A stretch of DNA of 37,251 nt from Rhodocyclaceae bacterium (GCA_013426785.1 JACDZI010000027.1:1-37251), one strand, 5' to 3'. Shown: positions 8,179 through 16,491, counted from the first letter of the stretch. Notes: a model not told the origin generated them from the letters alone. Numbers and translations: made by a program.

Positions 8179-9894
8179 ATGAGAAATTCTCTTGGCCTGA
8201 AATTCCAGTACTTGGTCACAACCTTGTTTGGCCTGATACTTTTTCGGCTATACATGCTTGGAATTCATGGGCCGTTTCTCGTTGATGATACCGGGACGAT
8301 CCTCAACAACCAGGCCATCCAACTCCCCAACATCACCATTGATGAGCTACTTCAAGCGGCATTTTCAAGCCAAGCGGGGCCACTGGGGCGACCGCTTGCA
8401 ATGGCCAGCTTCGCCGCTGACTATGCTGTGGGCGGACTGCGGCCCGAATCTTTCAAGTTCACCAATATCCTGATTCATGTCGCCATCACGATGCTGGTCT
8501 TTTTTGTCAGCCGCGCTTTGATGGCGCGCCTGTCGCTGTGGCAGGGTAAAACTGCGAATTGCGGCTGGCAGGGCCCATTACTGATCACCGCCATTTGGGC
8601 GCTACACCCCCAGCACGTCTCTACTGTCCTCTATGCCGTACAACGCATGAGCCAACTGGCCATGCTGTTCGTGATGGCAGCCGTCTGGGTCTATATCAAT
8701 TTACGTAACCGCCTGCTGGCCGGCGATGCCCGCGGCAGCGCATGGCGCGCCGCATTGCTGCTGCCCCTGCTCGCTGGCGCCCTGCTCAGCAAAGAAAATG
8801 GCGCGCTGTTGCCTGTATTGCTGCTGGTTGTGGAAGTCGTTTTCTTTCGCTTTGCCATGCCAGCAAAGATGAGGACAGCCCGCCTGCTCTTGGCGACATC
8901 ACTGATAGTACCAACGCTAGCGCTGCTCGGCTATCTGATCTCCCTCGGCCTGGGACTGAACAGCATCGGCAGCGTCAGAGACTTTACTCCCGCCGAGCGG
9001 ATGCTCACCGAGCCACGCCTGCTCTTTACTTATCTCGTCCAGTTCGCTTGGCCGGACCCAGCGGGCATGCCGTTTTATTACGACAATATCCTTGCCTCAC
9101 GCAGCCTGCTCGACCCGCCAGCCACGCTCGGCGCAATCGCTTTCTGGCTCGTGCTGCTTGGCGCAGCAGTTGCATGTGTGTGGCGTAATCGCGCACCCCT
9201 ATTTGCCTTTGCGGTGTTCTGGTTCCTCGGTGGTCATCTGCTTGAATCGACCACCATCCCGTTAGAACTCGGTTTTGAACACCGCAACTACCTCCCCGCC
9301 TTCGGTCTCACCTTCGGCGTCGGCGCGCAACTTTGGCAGTTCGCACAGCAACCGGGACGTGGGGCGAACATCAGCAAAGCATTGCTCATCGGCATTCCCC
9401 TCGTTCTTGCCTGGCCACTGCACGAGCGCGTCACCGCCTGGTCTTCCGCCAACAATTTCTTTGCACATACCCTGAACAACGTACCGACCTCGGCTCGGGC
9501 CTGGGGGGATTACTCGAATTACCTAACGACGCAAGGCATGCTTCGAGAAGCAATTCCGCCCCTGATGAAGGCGAGCACATTAAACACGCGCGAGGCAGGC
9601 TATCTGATGGTCGTTCTTAACTTGAAAGTCAACGCCTTTGGGGAGGAGCCCGACCCGGCATTGCTACAGGATGTGCTGACCCGACTGAAGACCTATCCGC
9701 TGTCGGCCTATGGTCACAACATCCTGAGCGTTTTGATGAACCCACTGATTGAGGGAACCATTACCCCGACGGGGAAACGCGTGCTGAAGCAATTGCTTGA
9801 AGCTGCGGCTGGCAATGCCAGCCTGAAACCGGGGCATCGCAAGCTCATTGGATTGGCGCTCGTCGTGCTTGCCAAGAATTCCCCCACCCATTGA
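8179..9894 (+). CDS. multi-spanning GT-C-like membrane protein, candidate pilin glycosyltransferase
   Basis: The 571-residue protein has about ten to twelve membrane helices up to residue 420 and a soluble, helical C-terminal region. Near the N-terminus a first helix is followed by a loop with Asp36-Asp37 (FLVDD) and then GRPLAMASF near residue 70. This order (acidic pair in the first extracytoplasmic loop, then a R-P-L element) is what I expect of GT-C-fold polyprenyl-sugar transferases and TMTC-like proteins. The C-terminal part (about 430-560) may hold degenerate TPR-like helices. Pilin glycosyltransferases (TfpO/PilO, TfpW) are often encoded just downstream of the pilin, as here, so pilin modification is the leading inference. 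No sugar or acceptor can be named. Confidence 0.6.
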   Translation: MRNSLGLKFQYLVTTLFGLILFRLYMLGIHGPFLVDDTGTILNNQAIQLPNITIDELLQAAFSSQAGPLGRPLAMASFAADYAVGGLRPESFKFTNILIHVAITMLVFFVSRALMARLSLWQGKTANCGWQGPLLITAIWALHPQHVSTVLYAVQRMSQLAMLFVMAAVWVYINLRNRLLAGDARGSAWRAALLLPLLAGALLSKENGALLPVLLLVVEVVFFRFAMPAKMRTARLLLATSLIVPTLALLGYLISLGLGLNSIGSVRDFTPAERMLTEPRLLFTYLVQFAWPDPAGMPFYYDNILASRSLLDPPATLGAIAFWLVLLGAAVACVWRNRAPLFAFAVFWFLGGHLLESTTIPLELGFEHRNYLPAFGLTFGVGAQLWQFAQQPGRGANISKALLIGIPLVLAWPLHERVTAWSSANNFFAHTLNNVPTSARAWGDYSNYLTTQGMLREAIPPLMKASTLNTREAGYLMVVLNLKVNAFGEEPDPALLQDVLTRLKTYPLSAYGHNILSVLMNPLIEGTITPTGKRVLKQLLEAAAGNASLKPGHRKLIGLALVVLAKNSPTH

Positions 9895-9897
9895 GCA

Positions 9898-11913
9898 TCA
9901 CGGGGACTGCAACAACCGTTCTTCGCCGGTCGCCACGGCTTTTGCACTTCCCCGAATCACGACCACATCACCCGCCTGCAGGCGGGTATCCGGCGCTAAC
10001 GCGACTATTGGCTGCGAACGCCGCCGGATCGCCGTCACGCCAGCGCCGACTTTTTCCAGATTGATCTCTTCGAGGCTGTGACCTACAGCCCATGCCCCGG
10101 CATCGAGCGTCACGGCATGCAGACGCGGTTGATCGGCATCGGCGACGCCTTCGCCGGCATCCGTAGCCCCGTGGAAGAAGCCACGCAATAGCGCATAGTG
10201 CTGTTCGCGCAACTCGCGCAGGCGACGGATGACGCGGTGCATCGGCACGCCCACCAGCGCCAGGGCATGCGTGGCGAGCATCACCGAGGACTCCAGCGCC
10301 TCGGGCACCACTTCCGCCACCCCGGCCTCGAAGAGCTTTTCGGCGTCCTCTTCCTCGCGTGACCGGGCGACGATCGGCAGATCGGGCCGCAGTTCGCGCA
10401 CCCGCTGCACCAGCCGCAGCGTTGTCGCCAGGTCGGCAAAGGTGACGACCAGCACGCTGGCGCGGACGATTCCCGCTGCCATCAGATTCTCGCGCCGCGT
10501 GCAATCGCCCCAGGCGACCGGCTCGCCGGCACTGGCCGCCTCGCGCACGCGCTCGGAATCAAGGTCGAGGGCCATGAAGCCGATCTGCTCGGACTCCAGA
10601 AAACGCGCCAGATGCTGGCCGGTCTTGCCGTAGCCGCAAAGGATGGCGTGCTTTTCGGTCGCTACCGTCCGCACCGCTATCTGCGTCAGCTGCATCGAAC
10701 GGGTCAGCCACTCCGAGGCCACCAAGCGCAAGACGAGGCGGTCGGACACCTGCACGATCAGCGGTGCCAACATCATCGACAGCACCATTGCCGCGAGAAC
10801 CGGCTGGAGCAGGTCGCGATCGACCAGGGCGGTATCGGTGGCGAGCGCCAGCAGGACAAAACCGAATTCACCTGCGGCGCACAACCACAGCCCGGAACGC
10901 AGCGCCGTACCTGGGCTGGCGCCCATCCGCCGTGAAGCCGCAGCGACAACGGCCAGCTTGGCAGAAAACAACAGCAGGAGGACCGCCAGCACCTGTCCGG
11001 CATTGCGCCAGATCGCGACCGGATCGAGCATCATGCCGGTAGAGATGAAGAACAGGCCCAACAGCACGTCACGGAAGGGCTTGATGTCCTCCTCGACCTG
11101 ATAGCGGTATTCGGTTTCGGAAATCAGCATGCCGGCGATAAATGCGCCCAGTGCCGGCGACAGGCCAGCCAGTTCGGTCGCCGTGGCGAAACCGAGCGTG
11201 ACCAGCAGGACATTGAGCATGAACAATTCGCCCGATTTGCGGCGGGCCACCAAGCCGAACCAGGCATGCATCAGCCTCTGACCGACAAAGAGCACCAGGC
11301 CAAGCAATACGGCGGCTTTTGTCAGCGCCACGCCCAACTCGCCGGCAAGCGCATCGACCGGTTGCGACAGGGCGGGAATCAGCACCAGCAGCGGCACAAC
11401 GGCCAGATCCTGGAACAGCAACACGCCCATCACCTCGCGGCCATGAGCGACATCGAACTCGCGCCGCTCGGCCAGCAGCTTCGACAGGATGGCGGTGGAT
11501 GACATCGCCAGTGCCCCGCCCAGGGCGATGCTGGCCTGCCAGGACACCCCCCAGATCAGCGCACCAGTTGCCACGGTGACCAGCGTACCAAGTACCTGGA
11601 TCAGGCCGAGGCCGAAGACAATGCGCTTCATGGCAAACAGGCGCGGCAGAGAAAATTCCAGGCCGATCGTGAACATCAGGAACACCACGCCGAATTCGGC
11701 GAGGCGGTGCGCGCTGTCACTGTCCGGCAACAGCGCCAGTGCATTTGGCCCGGCCAGCGCACCGACCAGCAGATAGCCGAGGATCGGCGGCAGGCCAAGG
11801 CTGCGGCAGAGTGCCACCGCCAGGACGGCGGCAGCAAGCAGGATGAGGATCAGATAAAGCGTCAAGGGAAGAGCCGGCCTCTCGGGGGGAACGATATAAT
11901 TTCCGGTAATCAT
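9898..11913 (-). CDS. Kef-type monovalent cation:proton antiporter (CPA2) with RCK domains
   Basis: The 671-residue protein has an N-terminal Na+/H+-exchanger-type domain of about 12 helices (residues 15-395; GLPPILGYLLVGALAGP at about 33-49), a RCK_N/TrkA-N nucleotide-binding domain (about 415-535; LCGYGKTGQHLARFL is the Rossmann loop, GKTG in place of GxGxxG) and a RCK_C domain at the end. This is the KefB/KefC/YbaL layout for potassium efflux or proton exchange gated by a cytosolic ligand. The start is the ATG at 11913; the frame is open to 12141, but that part is antisense to kdsD. Residues about 620-627 (KVGAGVTA) come from a copy of the 24-bp repeat, in the first part of RCK_C. The gene is divergent from kdsD. 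Confidence 0.85.
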   Translation of the reverse strand: MITGNYIVPPERPALPLTLYLILILLAAAVLAVALCRSLGLPPILGYLLVGALAGPNALALLPDSDSAHRLAEFGVVFLMFTIGLEFSLPRLFAMKRIVFGLGLIQVLGTLVTVATGALIWGVSWQASIALGGALAMSSTAILSKLLAERREFDVAHGREVMGVLLFQDLAVVPLLVLIPALSQPVDALAGELGVALTKAAVLLGLVLFVGQRLMHAWFGLVARRKSGELFMLNVLLVTLGFATATELAGLSPALGAFIAGMLISETEYRYQVEEDIKPFRDVLLGLFFISTGMMLDPVAIWRNAGQVLAVLLLLFSAKLAVVAAASRRMGASPGTALRSGLWLCAAGEFGFVLLALATDTALVDRDLLQPVLAAMVLSMMLAPLIVQVSDRLVLRLVASEWLTRSMQLTQIAVRTVATEKHAILCGYGKTGQHLARFLESEQIGFMALDLDSERVREAASAGEPVAWGDCTRRENLMAAGIVRASVLVVTFADLATTLRLVQRVRELRPDLPIVARSREEEDAEKLFEAGVAEVVPEALESSVMLATHALALVGVPMHRVIRRLRELREQHYALLRGFFHGATDAGEGVADADQPRLHAVTLDAGAWAVGHSLEEINLEKVGAGVTAIRRRSQPIVALAPDTRLQAGDVVVIRGSAKAVATGEERLLQSP
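10031..10054 (-). repeat. 24-bp dispersed repeat, copy 2 (in kef)
   Basis: One mismatch to the consensus. It is in frame with the antiporter gene and encodes KVGAGVTA in the RCK_C domain. Confidence 0.85.
11895..11900 (+). promoter_or_regulatory. candidate -10 box for the kdsD-kdsC-lptCA operon
   Basis: A perfect TATAAT lies 26 bases before the kdsD ATG, in the short divergent gap with the kef gene. No good -35 box lies at the right distance (about 11872-11877), so the promoter is only a candidate. Confidence 0.4.
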
Positions 11914-11926
11914 AACCGCCCGTCCC

Positions 11927-12910
11927 ATGACCACCCCTAACGCCTCCGAACAAATCCTCGAACTGGCCCGTCGCGTCCTCGCGATCGAAGCAGGGGCAGT
12001 CAATAAAATTGCCGATCGATTGGGTGATGAATTTGTAAGGGCAGTCGCATTGATCCTCGCCTGCCAGGGCCGGGTCATCGTCAGCGGCATCGGCAAATCG
12101 GGGCACATCGGCCGAAAAATCGCCGCCACCATGGCAAGCACTGGAACGCCGGCCTACTTCGTCCATGCCGCCGAAGCCGTGCACGGCGATCTCGGCATGA
12201 TCACGCACGACGACGTGCTGATCGTGATTTCCAATTCCGGCGAAAACGACGAACTGCTGACGATCGTACCGCTGGTACGGCGCCGCGGCGGCAAGTTGAT
12301 CGCCATTACCGGCAACGCGCAGTCCTCGTTGGCGAGGGAAGTCGACATCCACCTCGATGCCCGCGTCGACGAAGAGGCCTGCCCGCTCAATCTCGCCCCC
12401 ACCGCCAGCACGACGGCCGCCCTGGCACTCGGCGACGCGCTCGCCGTCGCCCTGCTGGATGCGCGCGGTTTTGGTGCAGACGATTTCGCCCGCTCCCACC
12501 CCGGCGGCACCCTCGGACGAAAACTGCTGACCCATGTACGCGATGTGATGCAATCGGCCGAACGCATTGCCGTTGTCATGGTCGCCACCTCCATACCGGA
12601 AGCGTTGATTGTCATGTCGCGGGGTTCGATGGGCATGACGGCCGTTCAAAATGGCGCAGGCCCACTGGTCGGCATCTTCACCGATGGCGACCTGCGCCGG
12701 GCGATGGAAAAGCTCGGCGATCTGCGCCAGGTTGCGGTTGGGGAAGTGATGACACGCAACCCACTCACCATCGCTCCGGAACAGCTGGCGGTCGAGGCCG
12801 TCGAGATGATGGAGCGCCACAAGGTGAACCAGTTACTGGTCATCGATGCCGGCGGACAACTCGTCGGAGCCCTCAACATGCACGACCTGTTCCGCGCCAA
12901 GGTAGTCTGA
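11927..12910 (+). CDS. kdsD: D-arabinose 5-phosphate isomerase (KdsD/KpsF)
   Basis: The 327-residue protein has the family's order: SIS sugar-isomerase domain (about 30-170, with GRVIVSGIGKSGHIGRKIAA and VISNSGENDELL), the SHPGGTLGRKLL segment (about 188-199), and two CBS domains (about 205-262 and 272-325; VMTRNPLTIAPEQLAVEAVE begins the second). It converts D-ribulose 5-phosphate to D-arabinose 5-phosphate, the first committed step to Kdo for lipopolysaccharide. Length matches E. coli KdsD (328). The stop overlaps the kdsC start by one base (TGATG), so translation is probably coupled. Confidence 0.95.
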   Translation: MTTPNASEQILELARRVLAIEAGAVNKIADRLGDEFVRAVALILACQGRVIVSGIGKSGHIGRKIAATMASTGTPAYFVHAAEAVHGDLGMITHDDVLIVISNSGENDELLTIVPLVRRRGGKLIAITGNAQSSLAREVDIHLDARVDEEACPLNLAPTASTTAALALGDALAVALLDARGFGADDFARSHPGGTLGRKLLTHVRDVMQSAERIAVVMVATSIPEALIVMSRGSMGMTAVQNGAGPLVGIFTDGDLRRAMEKLGDLRQVAVGEVMTRNPLTIAPEQLAVEAVEMMERHKVNQLLVIDAGGQLVGALNMHDLFRAKVV

Positions 12911-13431
12911 TGGACGCACTGCAGCGGGCTGCCGGCATCCGTCTGATGGGCTTCGACATCGATGGTGTGCTGACCGACGGTCGCCTCTATTTCGGCCCCG
13001 AAGGCGACCACATGAAAGCCTTTTTCAGCCGCGATGGCCTCGGCCTCAAGTTCCTGGCGAAATCCGGCGTGACGCTCGCCATCATCACCGGTCGCGACTC
13101 GCCCATCGTTACCCGGCGCGCCGCCAACCTGGGTATCGAGATCGTCATGCAGGGCGTCGGGGACAAGCGCGCGGCGATGACCAGCCTGCTGGCCCGGGAA
13201 AACCTGACGTTCGAGCAATGCGGCTACATGGGCGACGATGTCGTCGATCTGCCACTGCTAAGGGCCTGCGGATTTTCCGCCACGGTGCCCGATGGCCACG
13301 ACCTGGTCAGGCAACATGCTGACTACATTGCCGCCGCGCCAGCGGGCGGCGGCGCAGTGCGCGAAGTCTGCGAACTGATCCTGCGCGCCCAGGGCAGTTG
13401 GGTACGCATCATGGCCCCCTATCTCGACTAG
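12910..13431 (+). CDS. kdsC: Kdo-8-phosphate phosphatase (KdsC)
   Basis: The 173-residue protein is a C0-type HAD phosphatase with no cap domain. The nucleophile motif is GFDIDGVLTDG (about residues 14-24, Asp16 and Asp18). Motif II is IITGRDS (about 57-63), the conserved Lys lies in GVGDKR, and the acidic motif is YMGDDVVDLP (about 103-112). It removes phosphate from Kdo-8-phosphate. KdsC works as a tetramer, which suits the small size. It lies between kdsD and lptC, the usual order in betaproteobacteria. Confidence 0.95.
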   Translation: MDALQRAAGIRLMGFDIDGVLTDGRLYFGPEGDHMKAFFSRDGLGLKFLAKSGVTLAIITGRDSPIVTRRAANLGIEIVMQGVGDKRAAMTSLLARENLTFEQCGYMGDDVVDLPLLRACGFSATVPDGHDLVRQHADYIAAAPAGGGAVREVCELILRAQGSWVRIMAPYLD

Positions 13432-13438
13432 GTTCATC

Positions 13439-14158
13439 GTGTCGTCCAGGGCCCATCCGGTCGCCACGCTGTTCCCCCTGGTTCTGGCCGGCCTGCTTGC
13501 CGCGCTGAGCTTCTGGCTCGACATCGCCTCCCGGCCGCAAAAAATCGGGGGCGATGCCAAGCTGCGGCATGACCCCGATTACATGGTCGAGAATTTCCGG
13601 CTGCGGCGCTTCGATACCGAGGGCGCCCTGCAGCACACCGTACTCGGCGACCACTTGCGCCATTACCCGGATGACGACAGCACGGTGGTGCTTGCCCCGC
13701 GCCTGACATTCCACCGCGCCCCGCCGACCAACATCACGGCCCGTAAAGCCCTGCTCGACAGCGGCGCCAAGCATGTCGAGTTTTTAGGCAATGTACGGGT
13801 AACGCGCAGTGGCATAGCCGGCAAGCCCAACTCGGTTTTGCTCACCGAACATCTGCACACCTATCCGGATGACGAGATTGCCACCACGACGGTTCCTGCG
13901 ACGATCACGCAGGGACTGTCGAACATAACCGGCAACAGGATGAACACCAACAACAAGACCGCTATTTACGAGCTTGAAGGCGCGGTTCATGGCGTATTCT
14001 TCAAAAACCGCGGCAAGGCAGTTGCTCCACCCGCCGCTGCCCCGATCGTCGCTCCGCCACCGGCCACGCCCAAGCCGGCGGCAAAACCGAAGCCCAAGCC
14101 AAAAGCCAAGCCAAAATCCAGCCCCGCTGCCAAGCCCAAACCGAAACCTGTGCGCTGA
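13439..14158 (+). CDS. lptC: LPS export protein LptC with a Pro/Lys/Ala-rich C-terminal tail
   Basis: The 239-residue protein has one N-terminal membrane anchor (LFPLVLAGLLAALSFWLDIA), then the LptC beta-jellyroll (about residues 40-185; DYMVENFRLRRFDTEGALQH is characteristic). It would link LptB2FG in the inner membrane to LptA in the periplasm. LptC is usually about 190 residues; here about 45 more follow (roughly 195-239), almost only Pro, Lys and Ala in repeated KPKPK and APPPA units. The GTG start at 13439 fits the short gap after kdsC (seven bases); the ribosome-binding site is weak. It runs into lptA with a one-base gap. The tail's role is unknown; a flexible, basic periplasmic extension is the likeliest reading. 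Confidence 0.85.
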   Translation: MSSRAHPVATLFPLVLAGLLAALSFWLDIASRPQKIGGDAKLRHDPDYMVENFRLRRFDTEGALQHTVLGDHLRHYPDDDSTVVLAPRLTFHRAPPTNITARKALLDSGAKHVEFLGNVRVTRSGIAGKPNSVLLTEHLHTYPDDEIATTTVPATITQGLSNITGNRMNTNNKTAIYELEGAVHGVFFKNRGKAVAPPAAAPIVAPPPATPKPAAKPKPKPKAKPKSSPAAKPKPKPVR

Positions 14159-14159
14159 C

Positions 14160-14735
14160 ATGAAACCACTCTCCCGTCCTCTGTCCTTGATCCTCGCTCT
14201 CGGCCTGTTCGCTGTCAGCACGGCGCAGGCTGAAAAAGCTGACCGTGACAAGCCCGTCCAGCTGGAAGCGGCCAAGGTCACCGTCGATGACGTCAAGCGG
14301 GTGCATGTCTTCGAGGGCAATGTCATCCTCAGCCAGGGCACCCTGATGATCCGAAGCGCCAAATTGGTCGTTACGCAGGATGCGGAAGGCTTCCAGAAGG
14401 GCGTAGCCTCGGGGGGGGAAGGTGGCCTGGCCCGCTTCCGCCAGAAACGCGAAGGCAAGGACGATTACATCGAGGGCGAAGGCGAACGCATCGAATATGA
14501 GTCGCGTGCCGAAAAAGCAGAGTTTTTCGTGCGTGCCTACGTCAAGAGCGGCATGGACGAGGTGCGTGGCAACCACATCGTCTATGACGGCCGGACCGAG
14601 CAGTACCAGGTTAGCTCGACGCCCGGGGCAAGTCCGAGCAGCAAGGAAGGTCGCGTTACCGCAGTCATCCAGCCGAAGAACGTCAAGAGCGCGCCACCCT
14701 CCCCCACTGCACCCGTTCCCGCCGCTCCGAAATAA
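14160..14735 (+). CDS. lptA: LPS transport periplasmic protein LptA
   Basis: The 191-residue protein has a signal peptide (MKPLSRPLSLILALGLFAVS then TAQA, cut before EKAD) and an OstA/LptA beta-jellyroll (about residues 30-160; VFEGNVILSQGTLMIRSAKL and RAEKAEFFVRAYVKSGMDEV are the typical segments). It forms the periplasmic bridge that passes LPS from LptC to LptD. The C-terminus is Pro/Ala/Ser-rich, echoing the tail of LptC. An open frame extends upstream into lptC, but the start at 14160 is set by the signal peptide and lptC stop. In many betaproteobacteria lptB and rpoN follow; here the operon stops and a 317-base regulatory region leads to a phasin gene. Confidence 0.92.
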   Translation: MKPLSRPLSLILALGLFAVSTAQAEKADRDKPVQLEAAKVTVDDVKRVHVFEGNVILSQGTLMIRSAKLVVTQDAEGFQKGVASGGEGGLARFRQKREGKDDYIEGEGERIEYESRAEKAEFFVRAYVKSGMDEVRGNHIVYDGRTEQYQVSSTPGASPSSKEGRVTAVIQPKNVKSAPPSPTAPVPAAPK

Positions 14736-14802
14736 TTTCCACTGTTGTTACCTGCCTGCCGGCGAATGGCTCCGGGGTGGAAAGTCACGCTTTGGCGCCG
14801 GA

Positions 14803-14817
14803 TATTGCAATGCAGCA
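14803..14817 (+). promoter_or_regulatory. degenerate PhaR-like box (upstream)
   Basis: TATTGCAATGCAGCA matches 12 of 15 positions of the perfect box at 14905. It lies about 150 bases before the phasin transcription start and could be an auxiliary site or chance. Confidence 0.35.
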
Positions 14818-14904
14818 AATCAACTGGATCATGCGTATCCACCGAAAAATAATACATATCCAACGCCATGTTTATAGGTAGATAAGTGACATTCATAAAA
14901 AATA

Positions 14905-14919
14905 TGTTGCACTGCAACA
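14905..14919 (+). promoter_or_regulatory. candidate PhaR operator 1 of the phasin gene
   Basis: TGTTGCACTGCAACA is a perfect palindrome (seven bases, one spacer, seven bases) just upstream of the -35 box. PhaR, the PHA-responsive repressor of phasin genes, is known to bind TGC/GCA dyads near phasin promoters, so this is the likely ligand; no phaR gene is in the window. Confidence 0.6.
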
Positions 14920-14926
14920 AAAACCC

Positions 14927-14954
14927 TTGACATCGAGGCTTCCGTCCCTATAAT
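14927..14954 (+). promoter_or_regulatory. sigma-70 promoter of the phasin gene
   Basis: TTGACA (14927-14932) and TATAAT (14949-14954), both perfect, are 16 bases apart. The start is expected near 14961, giving a leader of about 90 bases. Such a strong promoter fits an abundant granule protein held in check by a repressor. Confidence 0.85.
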
Positions 14955-14962
14955 TGGACTCA

Positions 14963-14977
14963 TGATGCACTGCAACA
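14963..14977 (+). promoter_or_regulatory. candidate PhaR operator 2 of the phasin gene
   Basis: TGATGCACTGCAACA matches the upstream palindrome in 14 of 15 positions and begins at about +2, a position from which a bound repressor would block initiation or early elongation. Confidence 0.6.
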
Positions 14978-15052
14978 TAAGCAACCGATAACGCTGACCA
15001 TAACCTCAAATTGTTTTCAAACCCTTAGCAAACCTCAATTCAGGAGATCACC

Positions 15053-15616
15053 ATGAACACTTACATGAACCCCGATCAACTCGTCGGCGCCAACAAAGCC
15101 AACGTCGAGACCATGCTGACCATGGCGAACACTGCCTTCGCCAGCGCGGAACGCTTCGCTGCCCTCAACCTGAACACTGCCCGCACCCTGCTGGAAGACA
15201 GCGTCAACAACGCCAAGCACCTGCTGGCCGTCAAGGATGTTCAGGAACTAATGAGCCTCCAGACCGCCCTGGCCCAGCCCGCTTTCGAGAAGGCCATCGC
15301 CTACTCCCGTAGCGTTTACGAAATCGCCGCCCAGACTCAGGACGAGTTCGCCAAGATCCTCGACAGCCAGTATGTCGAAATCAACAAGAACGTTGCCAGC
15401 GCCCTGGACAAGGCGGTCAAGAACGCCCCCGCCGGTTCCGACGTTGCCGTCGCCGCCGTCAAGTCCGCCCTGGCTGCCGCCAACTCGGCCTACGAGACCA
15501 TGAACAAGGCCGCCAAGCAGGTTGCCGAGATGGCCGAAGCGAACGTCGCTGCCGCGACCACCGCGACCGTGAAGGCCGTTGGCGCCTCCTCCCCGAAGGC
15601 CAAGAAGGCTGCCTAA
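15053..15616 (+). CDS. phaP: phasin family protein (PHA granule coat)
   Basis: The 187-residue protein is nearly all amphipathic helix with the phasin_2 pattern: an N-terminal segment MNPDQLVGANKANVETMLTM, a middle LLAVKDVQELMSLQTALAQP (about residues 58-77) and a Lys/Ala-rich C-terminus ending SPKAKKAA. It coats polyhydroxyalkanoate granules and controls their size. The start has a strong AGGAGA five bases upstream. Codon use is highly biased (GCC, AAG, AAC), as in strongly expressed genes. The two palindromes around the promoter suggest PHA-dependent derepression. It is monocistronic, closed by a strong terminator. Confidence 0.92.
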   Translation: MNTYMNPDQLVGANKANVETMLTMANTAFASAERFAALNLNTARTLLEDSVNNAKHLLAVKDVQELMSLQTALAQPAFEKAIAYSRSVYEIAAQTQDEFAKILDSQYVEINKNVASALDKAVKNAPAGSDVAVAAVKSALAAANSAYETMNKAAKQVAEMAEANVAAATTATVKAVGASSPKAKKAA

Positions 15617-15643
15617 GCTTCAACCAATTTACGTCTCCTCCTC

Positions 15644-15697
15644 CGGTTCCGCAAAGGAACCGTTTCAGCCCCGACCTCACGGTCGGGGCTTTTTTTT
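15644..15697 (+). terminator. hairpin followed by strong rho-independent terminator after phaP
   Basis: A first hairpin, CGGTTCC-GCAAA-GGAACCG (15644-15662), is followed by a ten-pair stem AGCCCCGACC-TCAC-GGTCGGGGCT (15667-15690) and a run of T. The second is the terminator. Confidence 0.92.
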
Positions 15698-15709
15698 GCC
15701 GCTCATTGA

Positions 15710-15733
15710 GCCGTCCCGCCAGCGCCGACTGTT
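15710..15733 (-). repeat. 24-bp dispersed repeat, copy 3 (3' end of cinA-like gene)
   Basis: One mismatch to the consensus. On the minus strand it starts at the last base of the cinA-like TAA stop and runs downstream in the sense direction. Confidence 0.88.
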
Positions 15734-16491
15734 TACTTGCTGTCGTAGTTGTAGCCCAGCGCAGCGACACCACTCTTCAAAACGTCAATGGCTACGGCAA
15801 CCGCTTCCGGAGCACCCCGCACGCCGAGTTCGACATGGCGCCGCATTGTCTCGCTGCCGAAGCTCGGCAGACTGAACACGACGATGCCGGGAAAATCCGC
15901 CTCGGTCTGGCGCATCAGCTCGAGCATATTGCCTTCCAGCCCTTCCCAGACGAGGATGACGGCTTCGGTTTCCGCGTTCTGGCGGAAATCGTCGGCGTAG
16001 TAAGTGTCGAGTACCCACTCGGCCATCGGCCAGGCCATCTGCGGGAAGCCCGGCAGGAAATGATGGTCGCCGCACGAAAAGCCGGGAATGCGATTGAAGG
16101 GGTTGGGAATGATGCGGCTGCCCTGCGGATAGGTGCCCAGTTCCAGCCGCGCCGGGGTGACCGGCTGGCCCATCTCGGCCATGCGCGCGCGAATTTCGCG
16201 TTCAGCATCAGGATGCAATTCAAGCGGCACAGCGGCCGCAGCCGCAGCCGCCTGCCGGGTATGGTCGTCGGGCGTAACACCGATGCCGCCGCAACTGAAC
16301 ACCACGTCGCCGCCCGCCAGTGTGCGCCGCAGGGTTTCGATCAGGCGCGGGCGTTCGTCGCCGAGGTATTCCACCCACGACAGGTGCAAGCCGCGTTCGG
16401 CAAAAATTTCGATGAACTTCGCCAGATGCTTGTCCTGGCGCTTGCCGCGCATGATCTCGTCGCCGATGATGATCAGGCCGTAGGTCCTCAT
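15733..16491 (-). CDS. CinA N-terminal / MoaB-like molybdopterin-binding domain protein
   Basis: The 252-residue protein is a stand-alone MoCF_biosynth domain: TYGLIIIGDEIMRGKRQDKH (about residues 3-22) and GGDVVFSCGGIGVTPDDHTR (about 60-79) are the family's hallmark segments. It lacks the C-terminal deamidase domain of full CinA (about 400 residues). Short proteins of this kind are annotated as competence/damage-inducible protein A homologues; the actual reaction is unclear, and nucleotide or pterin binding is inferred from the fold. Its ATG overlaps the stop of the EI24 gene by three bases (ATGA), placing it last in the long minus-strand transcription unit. Confidence 0.82.
   Translation of the reverse strand: MRTYGLIIIGDEIMRGKRQDKHLAKFIEIFAERGLHLSWVEYLGDERPRLIETLRRTLAGGDVVFSCGGIGVTPDDHTRQAAAAAAAVPLELHPDAEREIRARMAEMGQPVTPARLELGTYPQGSRIIPNPFNRIPGFSCGDHHFLPGFPQMAWPMAEWVLDTYYADDFRQNAETEAVILVWEGLEGNMLELMRQTEADFPGIVVFSLPSFGSETMRRHVELGVRGAPEAVAVAIDVLKSGVAALGYNYDSK

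Noticed and set aside
11914-12141. N-terminal extension of the kef gene
   Set aside because: The frame is open but antisense to kdsD and has no membrane or family features; the ATG at 11913 starts a normal CPA2 protein.
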